A stretch of DNA of 28,464 bases from Pseudomonadota bacterium (GCA_021323815.1 JAJPKG010000256.1:1-28464), one strand, 5' to 3'. Positions 14,395 through 22,513 are shown, counted from the stretch's first letter. Numbers and translations are program-made. Notes: generated by a model not told the origin, from the letters alone.

Positions 14395-17352
14395 TTATCC
14401 GCACGTCCCCGCGTTCACGTTCACCGCGATCACCCGGTTTTGCGGCAGCGGACCGTTCATCTCGTTGCAGGTGGTGCCATTGGGCAGCGTGATGTCGATC
14501 TCCGCGCTGGTGTTCACGCCGGACTGCGGCTGCACGTGAATGATGTATTGCCCCTGACTGTTGACCGCAGCGGGTACCACCCAGTTCAACGCCGGCGGCG
14601 TTGAGAACGGGGTCCACGTGATTGACTGGGAAGCGGGGTCGTAGAACCAGGCCAGCTTGGATTGTCCAAAGGCATATGAGCGGTTGGGCACATCCTCGCG
14701 GATGTCGTTGGGTCCGAGAACATAGTGGCTCGTCCCGCTGTTCGTGATCTGCGCGTTGGGACTCATATAGACGCGCCAATCCTCAGTATACAGGTTGCTG
14801 AACCCCGCGTCGAACACTTTCTCATACACCACTTCATTCACCACGCTCGTTTTTTCCGGCTGTGTCGGTGGGTTGGGGAAGAACCTGATGCGCGGCACAT
14901 TGAGCGTATAGATCGTCTGGAAGTGGTGGACAGCACTATGATCAGAGCGTATGGTGATCTGATCCACCAGCTTGATGGTTACATACGTTTCAAGCTTCCA
15001 GCCCGCGATATCTGCGCGGTTCACCGCGAGCGAATCATCGTTGCCCTGATAGAGTTCACTGGAGATCTGATAGTTGCGCAGGAATTGTTCCGCATAGGGA
15101 TCGTCAGGATAGGTCAGGGTGGGATGGTACCCGTTGGCGAAGGCATCCTGCCCGATGTTGCCGGGGTGCGTGGGGTCGGTGAAGAAGATCTGAATCTCTT
15201 TGTTGTGCAAATCTTGCACGATATCGTTGATGAAGCGCAGCAGATCGCCTTTGGGCATGGATTTGACGCGCTTCAACAACTCTTGCGTCACCAGGCCGGT
15301 GAACCGCTTGGTTGAGTCGGAGATCTGCGTGGAGCACTGCGTTTGGCTGATGTGCTTGCCACGATACGTCTCTTGATAATAGTGGATCTGCTGTTGCAGG
15401 TGCGTGGCGTCCACCGTTGTGTAATACGGGCAGCCGATCTTCAGCGGTCCGGTGATTTGCAGCAACTGGCTGATGATATTCGACTGGATCATGATGACGC
15501 CGGCCATCGGCACCTGCTGAGGCTGGAAACTGGTGATCTCGCCCGCGCTATCCACATTGGGCAAGCGGTCGCCGCCGAGATAACAGGTGCGAAAGCCGTC
15601 GTTATCGACCTCGCCGTAATTGCAGTGGCAATAGGCCCCGTTTTGGCCGGCAACGGTGTGGATATCATCGAAGACGCACATCTCTTCGTTGTGCAGATAC
15701 CACAAGGCATAGCGCGCGGATTGCGGGAAATCGGGCGACAGGCCCGAATTGCGCATGGCCCAGCCGAGTGGGGTACTCCCAAACCAGCTTTCGGGCGTCA
15801 CCGGCAGGTTATAGGATACGAAATCCTGCCCGCCGGGGCCGCTATATTTCAGTGGTTCCAGATAGTGATAGGTGTCTTCGAGCGCGATGTGGCTGATGTG
15901 TCCGCCGGTGACGCCGATGAGCGCATATTGCCCCTGGAAGCCTCCGGCGGGGCGAATCTCGGAATTATCCAGCGTCATCAGCAGATACGCCACCTGCGGG
16001 TGATCGATGCCCAGCAGCGTTTCCGCGCTCGGCAATTGCAGGAATCCCTGCACGATGGGTAGTGCTTGCTTCAGATAGGGCAGCCCTTGCAGCAACGGCA
16101 ACACCTCGGCCTGCTGCTTGCTGTTCAGTGCCGCCAGCAGCGTTTGCGGCGGGGTGGACTGCACCTGGCTGATCAATTTATCTAATGGCTCTTTGAACTG
16201 TTGTAGATTGCTGAGGATCTTTTGATAGTCATCGCCATGCAGCAGCGGGGTGTCATCCTGCGAAGAATCATCGGTGGAGATGGGCGAGGTGGTGATGACA
16301 TTGGATAAACTCACCAGCGTGGGCAGCATGGTTTGCAGCATGCCAATGCCCTCGATGCCGAACTGGCTCAAGAGCAAGCCGCTCTGCTCCATTTCATGAA
16401 TCTTGCCGATGTGGCCGGCCAATGACAGCACGAAATCGGGATGCGCCAGGCGGTCGTGTAGTTGCTCCATGTCATACAGGGCGCGGTTCACGTCAGCGTT
16501 GGCCGCGTTGGACCGCTGGGCGATGGTCAGATGCGCCTTGCTCTTGCCGAAGCCCAGGTCGTCACCCAGGTGCGTGAGGGAACTGACGGCATCGCTGGCC
16601 AGTCCCTTGATGGCGAGATAATCCACCAATCCCGTCAGGCCGGTGCCCAGGCTGGTGAGCAGCAGCACGCCCACCACCGCCATCACGGTCAGAGCGCGCA
16701 TCGCCTTCTTGGTGGGCCGCGCGCTCTGCTTGAACCCCTTTTGCGCCCAATAGACAAACTGATGCAACGCCGGCCAGTTCGCGCGTCGCTTCCCTGTCGG
16801 CGGCGACAATTCCACGTGCAGCGCCACCGCGTCCAGCGTAGCCCGTCTCGGCTCGCCGCCCCAGGCGTCGCGGCTCCAGCCGCCCTCGAACTCATCAGGG
16901 GGATAGTTCAGGATGTCGCCGACCTGAAAATCGGTTGAGGTCCACTGTGCCCAGTCGCGCCGCCAGGGATCGTGCGCTGGAGCGGGGCGGGAGTCGTCAT
17001 CCCAGCCTGCATCAGAGCTACCTGCCTGCCCGGTCTCGTCATGACGTCCGTCGTCGCGTTGCGCGGCGATCTTGCGGCTGTTATGCGGAGTGTGCCGCGC
17101 CTCGAAGCGCTCATCCCACTCGTCATCGATCTCGGCGGTGTCTGATTCCGAGATATCCTCTTTGCGGGGGCCGAAGCGCGGCAACGCGCGAAATTGGCCA
17201 CCCTGCCCCGAACGGCTGGGGCGCGAGGGCGACCCTTGCTCAGCGCCTCTCCCGGACGAAGCCGGTGGCACGCTGTGCCGGGGCGGCTGATGCGCGGGAA
17301 GGCTCAGCGGGGGTTTCACACCTGGCGGTTGTTGCTCATCTTGCTGTCCCAC
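14395..17352 (-). CDS. DUF4012 domain membrane protein with long cytoplasmic N-terminus
   Basis: A 985-residue protein. Residues 1-215 are hydrophilic, rich in Pro, Ser, Arg and Asp, and probably disordered in the cytoplasm. One transmembrane helix lies at about 219-242, and the rest is outside. The DUF4012 hallmark is D462-N-S-E-I-R-P-A-G-G-F472; such proteins occur in Chloroflexota and Actinobacteria near cell-envelope or polysaccharide genes, but their reaction is not established. The C-terminal about 200 residues are beta-rich and end in a Cys. Several Cys pairs lie in the outer region (for example Cys-His-Cys in the YCHCNYG motif), compatible with disulfides. The start is GTG at 17352: a stop lies three codons upstream and no in-frame ATG precedes the helix region. 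It is a single-gene unit with its own promoter, divergent from rpsT. Confidence 0.88.
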   Translation of the reverse strand: MGQQDEQQPPGVKPPLSLPAHQPPRHSVPPASSGRGAEQGSPSRPSRSGQGGQFRALPRFGPRKEDISESDTAEIDDEWDERFEARHTPHNSRKIAAQRDDGRHDETGQAGSSDAGWDDDSRPAPAHDPWRRDWAQWTSTDFQVGDILNYPPDEFEGGWSRDAWGGEPRRATLDAVALHVELSPPTGKRRANWPALHQFVYWAQKGFKQSARPTKKAMRALTVMAVVGVLLLTSLGTGLTGLVDYLAIKGLASDAVSSLTHLGDDLGFGKSKAHLTIAQRSNAANADVNRALYDMEQLHDRLAHPDFVLSLAGHIGKIHEMEQSGLLLSQFGIEGIGMLQTMLPTLVSLSNVITTSPISTDDSSQDDTPLLHGDDYQKILSNLQQFKEPLDKLISQVQSTPPQTLLAALNSKQQAEVLPLLQGLPYLKQALPIVQGFLQLPSAETLLGIDHPQVAYLLMTLDNSEIRPAGGFQGQYALIGVTGGHISHIALEDTYHYLEPLKYSGPGGQDFVSYNLPVTPESWFGSTPLGWAMRNSGLSPDFPQSARYALWYLHNEEMCVFDDIHTVAGQNGAYCHCNYGEVDNDGFRTCYLGGDRLPNVDSAGEITSFQPQQVPMAGVIMIQSNIISQLLQITGPLKIGCPYYTTVDATHLQQQIHYYQETYRGKHISQTQCSTQISDSTKRFTGLVTQELLKRVKSMPKGDLLRFINDIVQDLHNKEIQIFFTDPTHPGNIGQDAFANGYHPTLTYPDDPYAEQFLRNYQISSELYQGNDDSLAVNRADIAGWKLETYVTIKLVDQITIRSDHSAVHHFQTIYTLNVPRIRFFPNPPTQPEKTSVVNEVVYEKVFDAGFSNLYTEDWRVYMSPNAQITNSGTSHYVLGPNDIREDVPNRSYAFGQSKLAWFYDPASQSITWTPFSTPPALNWVVPAAVNSQGQYIIHVQPQSGVNTSAEIDITLPNGTTCNEMNGPLPQNRVIAVNVNAGTCG

Positions 17353-17400
17353 GTTCCGTCATTCTCTCCCGCTGCCAATTTACCAGGTCAAAGCGCCTCT

Positions 17401-17429
17401 AGTCTATCACAGGAGACACGCGAGAACAA
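17401..17429 (-). promoter_or_regulatory. Candidate promoter for the DUF4012 gene
   Basis: On the minus strand TTGTTC (17429-17424), a 17-nt spacer and TAGACT (17406-17401), preceded by TGA, give an extended -10. The leader would be about 40 nt. Confidence 0.45.
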
Positions 17430-17546
17430 GCACAAGCGGACAAGGAAAGGACCATGTTCGGGTGGGAAGATCTCACAAAAACGTGCTCTCGCGTTGCCGC
17501 ATGGCAGGTAATCGTCTGCATCGCTTTCCCCCAATTGGGGCGCGAT

Positions 17547-17575
17547 TTGCCATCGGACCGGCGCTGTGATAGAAT
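17547..17575 (+). promoter_or_regulatory. Promoter for rpsT
   Basis: TTGCCA (17547-17552), a 17-nt spacer and TAGAAT (17570-17575), preceded by TGA (extended -10). The predicted start is near 17582. Confidence 0.7.
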
Positions 17576-17693
17576 AACTTTACAAATCGCAAGGGCAGTG
17601 TGCCTTTTTTCGCATCACGACAACACACACGACGCGCCCGGCACAACAGCAAGGGGGTGCGTCCCATCCGTTTGAGAGGATTTTTTGCATCAC

Positions 17694-17978
17694 ATGGCCA
17701 ATACCAAGTCTGCCATCAAGCGCATTCGCGTGGAGCAGAAGCGCCGCGAGCGCAATCATGCCATCAAGTCGAAGGTGCGCACCTACGTCACGAAAGCGCG
17801 CAAAGCCATCACCGCTGATCCCCACGATGCCACCACGGTTGAGGCCATCCGCCAGGCCATGAGCCAGTTGGACCGCGCTGTGACCAAAGGCGTGCTGCAC
17901 CGCAACAACGCCGCGCGCCGCAAATCGCGCCTGGCTCATCGGCTGAAGGTTGCGCTGGGCGAGACCGGCGCGGAATAA
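17694..17978 (+). CDS. rpsT: 30S ribosomal protein S20
   Basis: A 94-residue, strongly basic protein that binds 16S rRNA early in 30S assembly. The start MANTKSAIKRIR and the central KSKVRTYVTKARKAI match S20, as does the C-terminal GVLHRNNAARRKSRLAHRL block. The length is typical (85-100). The ATG at 17694 is chosen by homology; a TTG at 17685 would only add three residues. A purine-rich GAGAGGA lies about 14 nt upstream, rather far. It has a strong promoter of its own, and RNase J lies 512 nt downstream. Confidence 0.97.
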   Translation: MANTKSAIKRIRVEQKRRERNHAIKSKVRTYVTKARKAITADPHDATTVEAIRQAMSQLDRAVTKGVLHRNNAARRKSRLAHRLKVALGETGAE

Positions 17979-18490
17979 GCGCGGTTGCCGCTGGGCATCT
18001 CTTTGACCGAAAGCAGGATCACGCTGGGCCTATGAGGTCGATGGCGCGCATCGACGCGGCAATAAAGCCGTTCAGCGCTTCATGAACACTGCGATCCTGC
18101 CGATAGGGTGTTGTACGAGCGCCGCAAGAGCGCGGCAATGCTGCCGCGTGGTTTGGCATGTCCTCTGTGCTTTTAGCATATAAGAAGGAGCGGGCGGTTT
18201 GAGCGATCTGCTCTGCAATGCTGGGCATTGCTTCCGGCTCGCGCAGTTCGCTACCGCGCCTCAGGGCGTTCCGTCACGCCGTAGGGGCGATGGCATGCCT
18301 CGCCCGCCAGTCCGGCTTGGCCGGGCTTCGTGGCCGTCAGGCCCCTTTGGCCCGATCTCGGTCGCCGGCTCAATGTTTGGGATATTTTTGCATTATGAAG
18401 CATCATCGAAAGCGATATTGCAGCAGCGCGGCCCTTCATCTTCCCGAATAGATGAGGCGTCGCGCCTTTCTTTTAAGGAGCATCTTTTCC
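17979..18490. other. Repeat- and hairpin-rich intergenic region
   Basis: A gap of 512 nt with no confident gene. It contains a 7-bp hairpin CGCGGCA-ATGC-TGCCGCG (18131-18148), a second GCAATGC-TGG-GCATTGC (18215-18231) and the repeat-like GGGCGA/TCGCCC hairpin (18285-18305). It also contains a small AGGCG-TCG-CGCCT hairpin (18455-18467) with a T-rich tail directly before the RNase J ribosome site. A minus-strand reading frame of 69 codons (18019-18228) has only a weak ribosome site and no recognisable domain, so I do not call it. No clear RNase J promoter was found. Confidence 0.5.
18279..18305. repeat. Palindromic repeat unit (GTAGGGGCGA type)
   Basis: CCGTAGGGGCGA is followed by GGCATGCC and TCGCCC. 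The arms GGGCGA (18285-18290) and TCGCCC (18300-18305) enclose an inner palindrome, GGCATGCC. CCGTAGGG also occurs at 106-113 next to a CGCCCCTA arm, which suggests two copies of one dispersed family in this window. Confidence 0.5.
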
Positions 18491-20251
18491 ATGAGCAACC
18501 ATCACAGCGCGGGCAAGGCATCGCGCGGTTTCACCCAGCGCGCCCCGCGCAACCAGAGCAGCGCGCGGCAAAAACCAGCAGGCAAAGCCAGCGTGCGCAT
18601 CATCCCGCTCGGCGGCGTGGGCGAGGTCGGTAAGAACGCCACCGCCATCGAGTGCGGCCAGGATATCATCCTGGTGGATGCCGGCGTCAAGTTCCCCGAA
18701 GAGGAACAGCGCGGCATCGACCTGGTTATCCCCGACGTGTCCTATCTGCGCGAACGGCTCGATCGCTTGCGTGGCATTGTCATTACGCACGGCCACGAAG
18801 ATCACATCGGCGCGTTGCCTTTCCTGTTGCCGCAACTGTCGCGCGACGACCAGCGCGTGCCAGTCTATGCCTCGGCGCTGACCATCGGCATGATCGAAGC
18901 GAAGCTGCGCGAGCGCCGCGCCCTGAACTATGCCGGCCTGCATGTGGTTGAGGGCGGCGACCGCGTCGAACTGGGCAGCATCACCTGTGAATTCATCCCC
19001 GTTGCGCACAGCATCCCCGGCAGCTTCATGCTGGCGCTGCACACTCCCTGCGGCATTGTCGTCGTCACCGGCGACTTCAAGCTGGATCCCACGCCGGATT
19101 CGCCCTTCCAGACTGACCGCGAGCGCCTGAAAGAACTGGGCGACGAGGGCGTGCTGGCGCTGCTGACCGACTGCGTGCGCATCGAACGGCCAGGGCGCAC
19201 CCCACCGGAATCGCTGGTTTTCGCCGCCAACGAGCGGCTGATCGGCGCGGCCAAAGGGCGCGTCATCATCACCACCTTCGCCTCCAACATCCCGCGCCTT
19301 GAGCAAGCGATTATCTCTGCCCACAAGCTGGGGCGCAAGACGGCCATCGCCGGGCGCAGCATGGATCAAAACATGGGCGTCGCGGCGGAGTTGGGCTACA
19401 TTCACCTGCCGGAAGGCTCGGTGGTGACAGTGGATGAAGCCAACCGCATGCCGGATAACCAGGTGTTGCTGCTGACGACCGGCAGCCAGGGCGAGCCGAC
19501 TTCGGCGCTTGCGCGCATCGCATCGGGTGTGCATCCGACCATTCAACTGCATCCCGGCGACACGGTGGTGCTGTCAGCGGAGCCGGTGCCGGGCAACACC
19601 GAGACGGTGGCGCGCACCATCGACAATCTGTTCCGCCGGGGCGCGAAGGTGATCTATGGCGCGCTGGAACCGCACGTGCACGTCAGCGGCCACGCCAGCC
19701 ACGACGAACTGCGTGATACGCTGCTGCTGCTGCGCCCACGCTTCGTCATCCCTGTTCACGGCGAATATCGCCACCAGTGGCTTTACACGCAGATGGCGCA
19801 AGAAAACGGCTACACGCCCGAACAGACGACCATCGTCGAGCTTGGCGACGTGTTGGAAGTGACGCCGGAGCAGATGCGCAAGGTCAGCCATGTGCCCGCC
19901 GGCGCGGTGCTGGTGGACGGCCTCACCGTCGGCAACGTCTCGCGCGAGGTGCTGCGCGACCGCCAGCATCTGGCCGCGGACGGCGTGGTGGTCGTTGCGC
20001 TGGTGGTGGACCGCGACAGCGGTGAACTGGTGGCCGATCCTGAAGTGATTGCGCGCGGCGTCATCAGCACGGAATCCGAGGGGTTCATGACGCAGGGCGT
20101 GGAACAGCTCAAGCGCGCGCTGCGCCGCCAAGCACGCGGCAAGCCGGAATATGGCGAGATTATCGAGCGCACCAAAGAATCGCTCGGCACCTACATCTGG
20201 CAAAAAACCCACCTGCGCCCGCTGATCATCGCGACGATCACTGAAGTGTGA
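18491..20251 (+). CDS. rnj: Ribonuclease J
   Basis: A 586-residue metallo-beta-lactamase/beta-CASP nuclease with 5'-3' exo- and endoribonuclease activity, central to mRNA decay and rRNA maturation in bacteria lacking RNase E-led decay. After a basic, disordered N-terminal extension of about 33 residues comes IIPLGGVGEVGKNATAIE. The zinc motif His100-x-His102-x-Asp104-His105 (HGHEDH) follows, then PVAHSIPGS, TGDFKLD, SGHAS and PVHGEYRH, and a C-terminal domain ending LRPLIIATITEV. All catalytic ligands are present. The ATG at 18491 follows AAGGAG by 10 nt and decides the start; an ATG at 18452 lacks a site. A 5-bp hairpin with a T-rich tail abuts the ribosome site and could tune expression; RNase J autoregulation is plausible but not shown. 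Confidence 0.96.
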   Translation: MSNHHSAGKASRGFTQRAPRNQSSARQKPAGKASVRIIPLGGVGEVGKNATAIECGQDIILVDAGVKFPEEEQRGIDLVIPDVSYLRERLDRLRGIVITHGHEDHIGALPFLLPQLSRDDQRVPVYASALTIGMIEAKLRERRALNYAGLHVVEGGDRVELGSITCEFIPVAHSIPGSFMLALHTPCGIVVVTGDFKLDPTPDSPFQTDRERLKELGDEGVLALLTDCVRIERPGRTPPESLVFAANERLIGAAKGRVIITTFASNIPRLEQAIISAHKLGRKTAIAGRSMDQNMGVAAELGYIHLPEGSVVTVDEANRMPDNQVLLLTTGSQGEPTSALARIASGVHPTIQLHPGDTVVLSAEPVPGNTETVARTIDNLFRRGAKVIYGALEPHVHVSGHASHDELRDTLLLLRPRFVIPVHGEYRHQWLYTQMAQENGYTPEQTTIVELGDVLEVTPEQMRKVSHVPAGAVLVDGLTVGNVSREVLRDRQHLAADGVVVVALVVDRDSGELVADPEVIARGVISTESEGFMTQGVEQLKRALRRQARGKPEYGEIIERTKESLGTYIWQKTHLRPLIIATITEV

Positions 20252-20317
20252 GAGGCCCTCACACAACGGGCGGGTGCAACCACGCCTTCGCATCAGGTGA
20301 CATCAGAGGCCAAGAAA

Positions 20318-20353
20318 TGAGGCAGAGGTACGCCGAAACAAACCTCTGCCTCA
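20318..20353. terminator. 12-bp hairpin between convergent genes
   Basis: TGAGGCAGAGGT (20318-20329) and ACCTCTGCCTCA (20342-20353) pair perfectly around a 12-nt loop. On the minus strand the stem is followed by TTTCTT, so it suits termination of the secreted-protein gene; for RNase J it lacks a T-run but may still act. Confidence 0.7.
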
Positions 20354-20379
20354 CGAGGCCAACACGCTAAAGGCGCATG

Positions 20380-20889
20380 CTAATTGAATGCGCCGCTGCC
20401 AAGTTCGTTACCGGTGTGAGCGTCGAATATAACAAAGCCATGCGAGAAGGTGATGATTTTTCCCATCGGGTTGGAGATGGTGATCGTGTTATGAATCTCT
20501 ACGAAACAGATCAATTGACCAGGGCTGAGACCAAAGCTAATATGAGTATATTGCTTCTGAATTTGCCCTGCATTGGCAAAGAGTACCATCGTAACATGGA
20601 TTGGTTTTTGTATCTCCATACGCGCGATGCCATGCTCAGTGACATACGTACGCGCATCGGAAGCCGTAAATGAGGGGCCACTTCCGCTGAGATGCGGCTT
20701 GATAGCGGGAACGCCATTGCCTGATACAGGCGGATTATTGGCGGTTCGCGTCAAAATGGTAGGATCTACTGGCAGCGGTGATGTTTTTGACGCGGCTCCT
20801 GCACGAGTTGCGCTAATCAGCGCAATTGCAGTGATAGCCACTAAAGCTGAACCAATCAAGATGATCATCGCACGCTGTTTACCTTGCAT
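20380..20889 (-). CDS. Small secreted or membrane-anchored hypothetical protein
   Basis: A 169-residue protein with an N-terminal signal or anchor helix (about residues 8-33, after MQGKQR). A short Pro/Ser/Thr linker follows, then a compact domain of about 100 residues from FTASDARTYVTEHG to the end. The end, FVIFDAHTGNELGSG, resembles C-termini of small extracytoplasmic proteins, but I cannot name a family. No Cys lipobox is seen. The ATG at 20889 has AAGGGG about 10 nt upstream. It converges with RNase J over a 12-bp hairpin. Its base composition is more AT-rich than its neighbours, as is the non-coding stretch upstream, which may indicate a later arrival. Confidence 0.75.
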   Translation of the reverse strand: MQGKQRAMIILIGSALVAITAIALISATRAGAASKTSPLPVDPTILTRTANNPPVSGNGVPAIKPHLSGSGPSFTASDARTYVTEHGIARMEIQKPIHVTMVLFANAGQIQKQYTHISFGLSPGQLICFVEIHNTITISNPMGKIITFSHGFVIFDAHTGNELGSGAFN

Positions 20890-21483
20890 TTTTCCGTTTC
20901 CCCTTACTGTTTCTGGCTTTGCCGTGAGCCTGATTTGTCAGCAATAACAGATTGTCGCGAATTCACCTCCACGATTGGTTGAATTTGGCGTAATTATCCA
21001 TGAGGCATTAAGAGGAAGATCTTGAACAGGGTTTCCTTCCACTTGCTCAGGGTAACATAAGCTTACCTACTTGTCGAGCATAAACGATATAATCAGGCGA
21101 AAATTCGTTTATCCAATTCGCTATCTCGAAAGGATGTCCATATACTCTAGGTCTATCTACGAATGCAAACGAGGCGCGAGGCACTGAAAAGCAAGTGCTT
21201 TTGCAGATGCCATCGGCCTCGATCTGAGCATTTCGCTTTATTCCGCCAGCACCGTTGGCTCAGCATCAGGCATGGCAGCCGATTCCGCTTGCGACGGTTC
21301 CACCGGCGCAGGATCGCGGAAGCCGAGGCGGGCGATGGTGAAGATGGAGCGTGGGGACACCACGAGAGGTCGTCCTCCACTTGACCTCCACCCCCTGGTG
21401 ATGAACGGCTCTCGAATCTATTCGTTCACCTTCTCCGTGAATGAGTATTAGCGATGCTCCCCGTTCTTTCAAGAACCGATCAA
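20890..21483. other. AT-richer gap with a possible gene remnant
   Basis: About 590 nt without an intact gene. The first half (to about 21160) is AT-rich and presumably holds the promoter of the secreted-protein gene, although I could not fix one. At 21238-21417 on the minus strand an open stretch with no start reads like a protein C-terminus (VVSPRSIFTIARLGFRDPAP, then an acidic tail ending PTVLAE and a stop). It may be the end of a decayed gene that once followed the TetR gene. Confidence 0.4.
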
Positions 21484-22185
21484 TCAAGTTGGCTTCGGAT
21501 GGCGCGCAGCAGGATCAAGGATGCTCATCATGCCTTCGGTGAGGATCAGCGCGGCCTCATCCAGCACGGCTTTGACTTCGTCGCGCTCCAGGCGCAGATC
21601 GTCGGCGCGCAGGTGCAACGCAATGACCCCGTTCCACGCGCCGATGAGAAAACGCGCCACGCGTCCCGGCGAGATGCGCCCGGCATCGCTGCCGTGAAAA
21701 GATTGCTCAAGCAACGTGGTGATCAACTGAATCAACTGGTCAATGCGCGCGTTGACCAGCGGCGGCATGACGGTTGCGCCCGCGTCACCAGGGGTGTCGG
21801 TGTGGGGAAAGATCAGCATGCGAAAATAAGCTGGGTGGTCGAAAGCGAACTGGATATAGGCATCTCCGGCGGCATACAGTTTTTTGATCGGCGGCAGGTC
21901 CAGCACAAAGGCCTCGGCCAGCGCGCGTTCCAGCACTGCCAGGGCGCGTTCGACCACCGCCAGATAGAGCGAATCTTTATTGGCGAAATAGACATAGAGT
22001 GATCCTACAGCCATGTCGGCGGCGGCGGCGATGCTTTCCATCGTCGTCGCGTGAAAGCCGTGTTTCAGGAATTGCTGTTCCGCCGCGTCAAGGATCGCCT
22101 GATTATTGCGCGCCTTGCGCCGGCTGGCGCGTTCCGCCCGTGATGGCTGCCCGTTCGCATCTGAGGGATCAGTAATTGTTTTCAT
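21484..22185 (-). CDS. TetR/AcrR family transcriptional regulator
   Basis: A 233-residue repressor-type DNA-binding protein. The helix-turn-helix occupies about residues 30-75: AILDAAEQQFLKHGFHATTM, then SIAAAADMAVGSLYVYFANKDSL. The remaining helical domain would bind a small ligand; it has an aromatic-rich segment (YIQFAFDHPAYFRMLIF) common in TetR proteins that bind hydrophobic ligands. I chose the ATG at 22185; a GTG at 22197 is an alternative. It is transcribed away from a three-gene operon encoding envelope proteins and an R2lox-SCP2 fusion. Three palindromes sit in the shared region, so it very likely controls that operon and perhaps itself. A fatty-acyl or lipid ligand is an inference from the neighbours. 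Confidence 0.92.
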   Translation of the reverse strand: MKTITDPSDANGQPSRAERASRRKARNNQAILDAAEQQFLKHGFHATTMESIAAAADMAVGSLYVYFANKDSLYLAVVERALAVLERALAEAFVLDLPPIKKLYAAGDAYIQFAFDHPAYFRMLIFPHTDTPGDAGATVMPPLVNARIDQLIQLITTLLEQSFHGSDAGRISPGRVARFLIGAWNGVIALHLRADDLRLERDEVKAVLDEAALILTEGMMSILDPAARHPKPT

Positions 22186-22223
22186 CCTCGCTCCCACGTG
22201 AGGGATCAGTCTCTCAAAACAGT

Positions 22224-22232
22224 ATCATATCA
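22224..22232 (-). promoter_or_regulatory. Extended -10 promoter of the TetR gene
   Basis: On the minus strand TGA-TATGAT (22232 to 22224) is an extended -10, with a second TATGAT 13 nt upstream. There is no good -35. The predicted start near 22217 leaves a leader of about 32 nt. Confidence 0.45.
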
Positions 22233-22291
22233 CCAGATCATATCTTCCGCGTTCATCTCCCCGTGAAACAGAAAATCAGCGGAACACCCTC

Positions 22292-22320
22292 TTGACAGGT
22301 TAGCTTGTCATCCGTATACT
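22292..22320 (+). promoter_or_regulatory. Consensus promoter of the DUF6114/R2lox operon
   Basis: A perfect TTGACA (22292-22297), a 17-nt spacer and TATACT (22315-22320). The start is near 22327. Such a strong promoter usually needs a repressor, which fits the adjacent TetR gene. Confidence 0.85.
22293..22310. promoter_or_regulatory. Operator-like palindrome between -35 and -10
   Basis: TGACAGGTTAGCTTGTCA is an 18-bp palindrome with 7 of 9 matching pairs. It overlaps the -35 and the spacer, a classical repressor position. Confidence 0.6.
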
Positions 22321-22321
22321 A

Positions 22322-22354
22322 TTGAATATCCTTCAATGATTGAACGTCATTCAA
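22322..22354. promoter_or_regulatory. Two tandem operators TTGAA-N5-TTCAA
   Basis: TTGAATATCCTTCAA (22322-22336) and TTGAACGTCATTCAA (22340-22354) have identical arms and identical 5-nt spacing, and lie 18 bp apart centre to centre at and just after the predicted transcription start. The inner half-sites also make a perfect 13-bp palindrome, TTCAATGATTGAA (22332-22344). The layout suits two dimers of the divergent TetR protein, and the half-sites recall TGAA/TTCA sites of FadR-type TetR regulators. Confidence 0.65.
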
Positions 22355-22513
22355 AAAAAAGTTAGACGATGCTCAGCAGGCATCGCCGTCTCGCGTTGCT
22401 TAGCCAGCCCATCTTCCACGCCACTGCCGGCGTGGAAACCGTTTTTCGCCGTCGTTGCAGGCAAACGCTGGTGTTTGCCCGTTGTTTTCCATCGGAAAAG
22501 GAGAACCGACATC
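22327..22513 (+). ncRNA. Structured 5' leader with four hairpins
   Basis: The predicted leader of about 187 nt holds hairpin 1 (CGATGC 22367-22372 with GCATCG 22380-22385) and hairpin 2 (TTCCACGCC 22414-22422 with GGCGTGGAA 22429-22437, then ACCG and five T). It also holds hairpin 3 (GGCAAAC 22460-22466 with GTTTGCC 22473-22479) and hairpin 4 (TTTTCC 22485-22490 with GGAAAA 22494-22499). Hairpin 4 covers the first bases of the AAGGAG ribosome site (22498-22503). Hairpin 2 is terminator-like. I recognise no known riboswitch family. Confidence 0.5.

Larger units (their letters stand above)
17353..17693. other. Divergent intergenic region, DUF4012 gene and rpsT
   Basis: A 341-nt gap with no gene that I can support. 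It holds a minus-strand promoter near 17401-17429 and a plus-strand promoter at 17547-17575. It also holds an rpsT leader of about 112 nt. S20 leaders are feedback-regulated in some bacteria; I see no specific conserved fold here. Confidence 0.6.

Noticed and set aside
18019..18228. Minus-strand small gene of 69 codons
   Set aside because: It has a weak ribosome site, crosses a hairpin, and shows no recognisable domain. Reported only inside the intergenic entry.
21071..21093. TTGTCG and TATAAT as a promoter
   Set aside because: The spacer is only 11 nt, no extended -10 is present and no intact gene lies downstream on that strand.
22340..22513. N-terminal extension of the DUF6114-like protein from a TTG
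   Set aside because: It would translate the hairpin-rich leader; the ATG at 22514 has a strong ribosome site and precedes the first conserved region.
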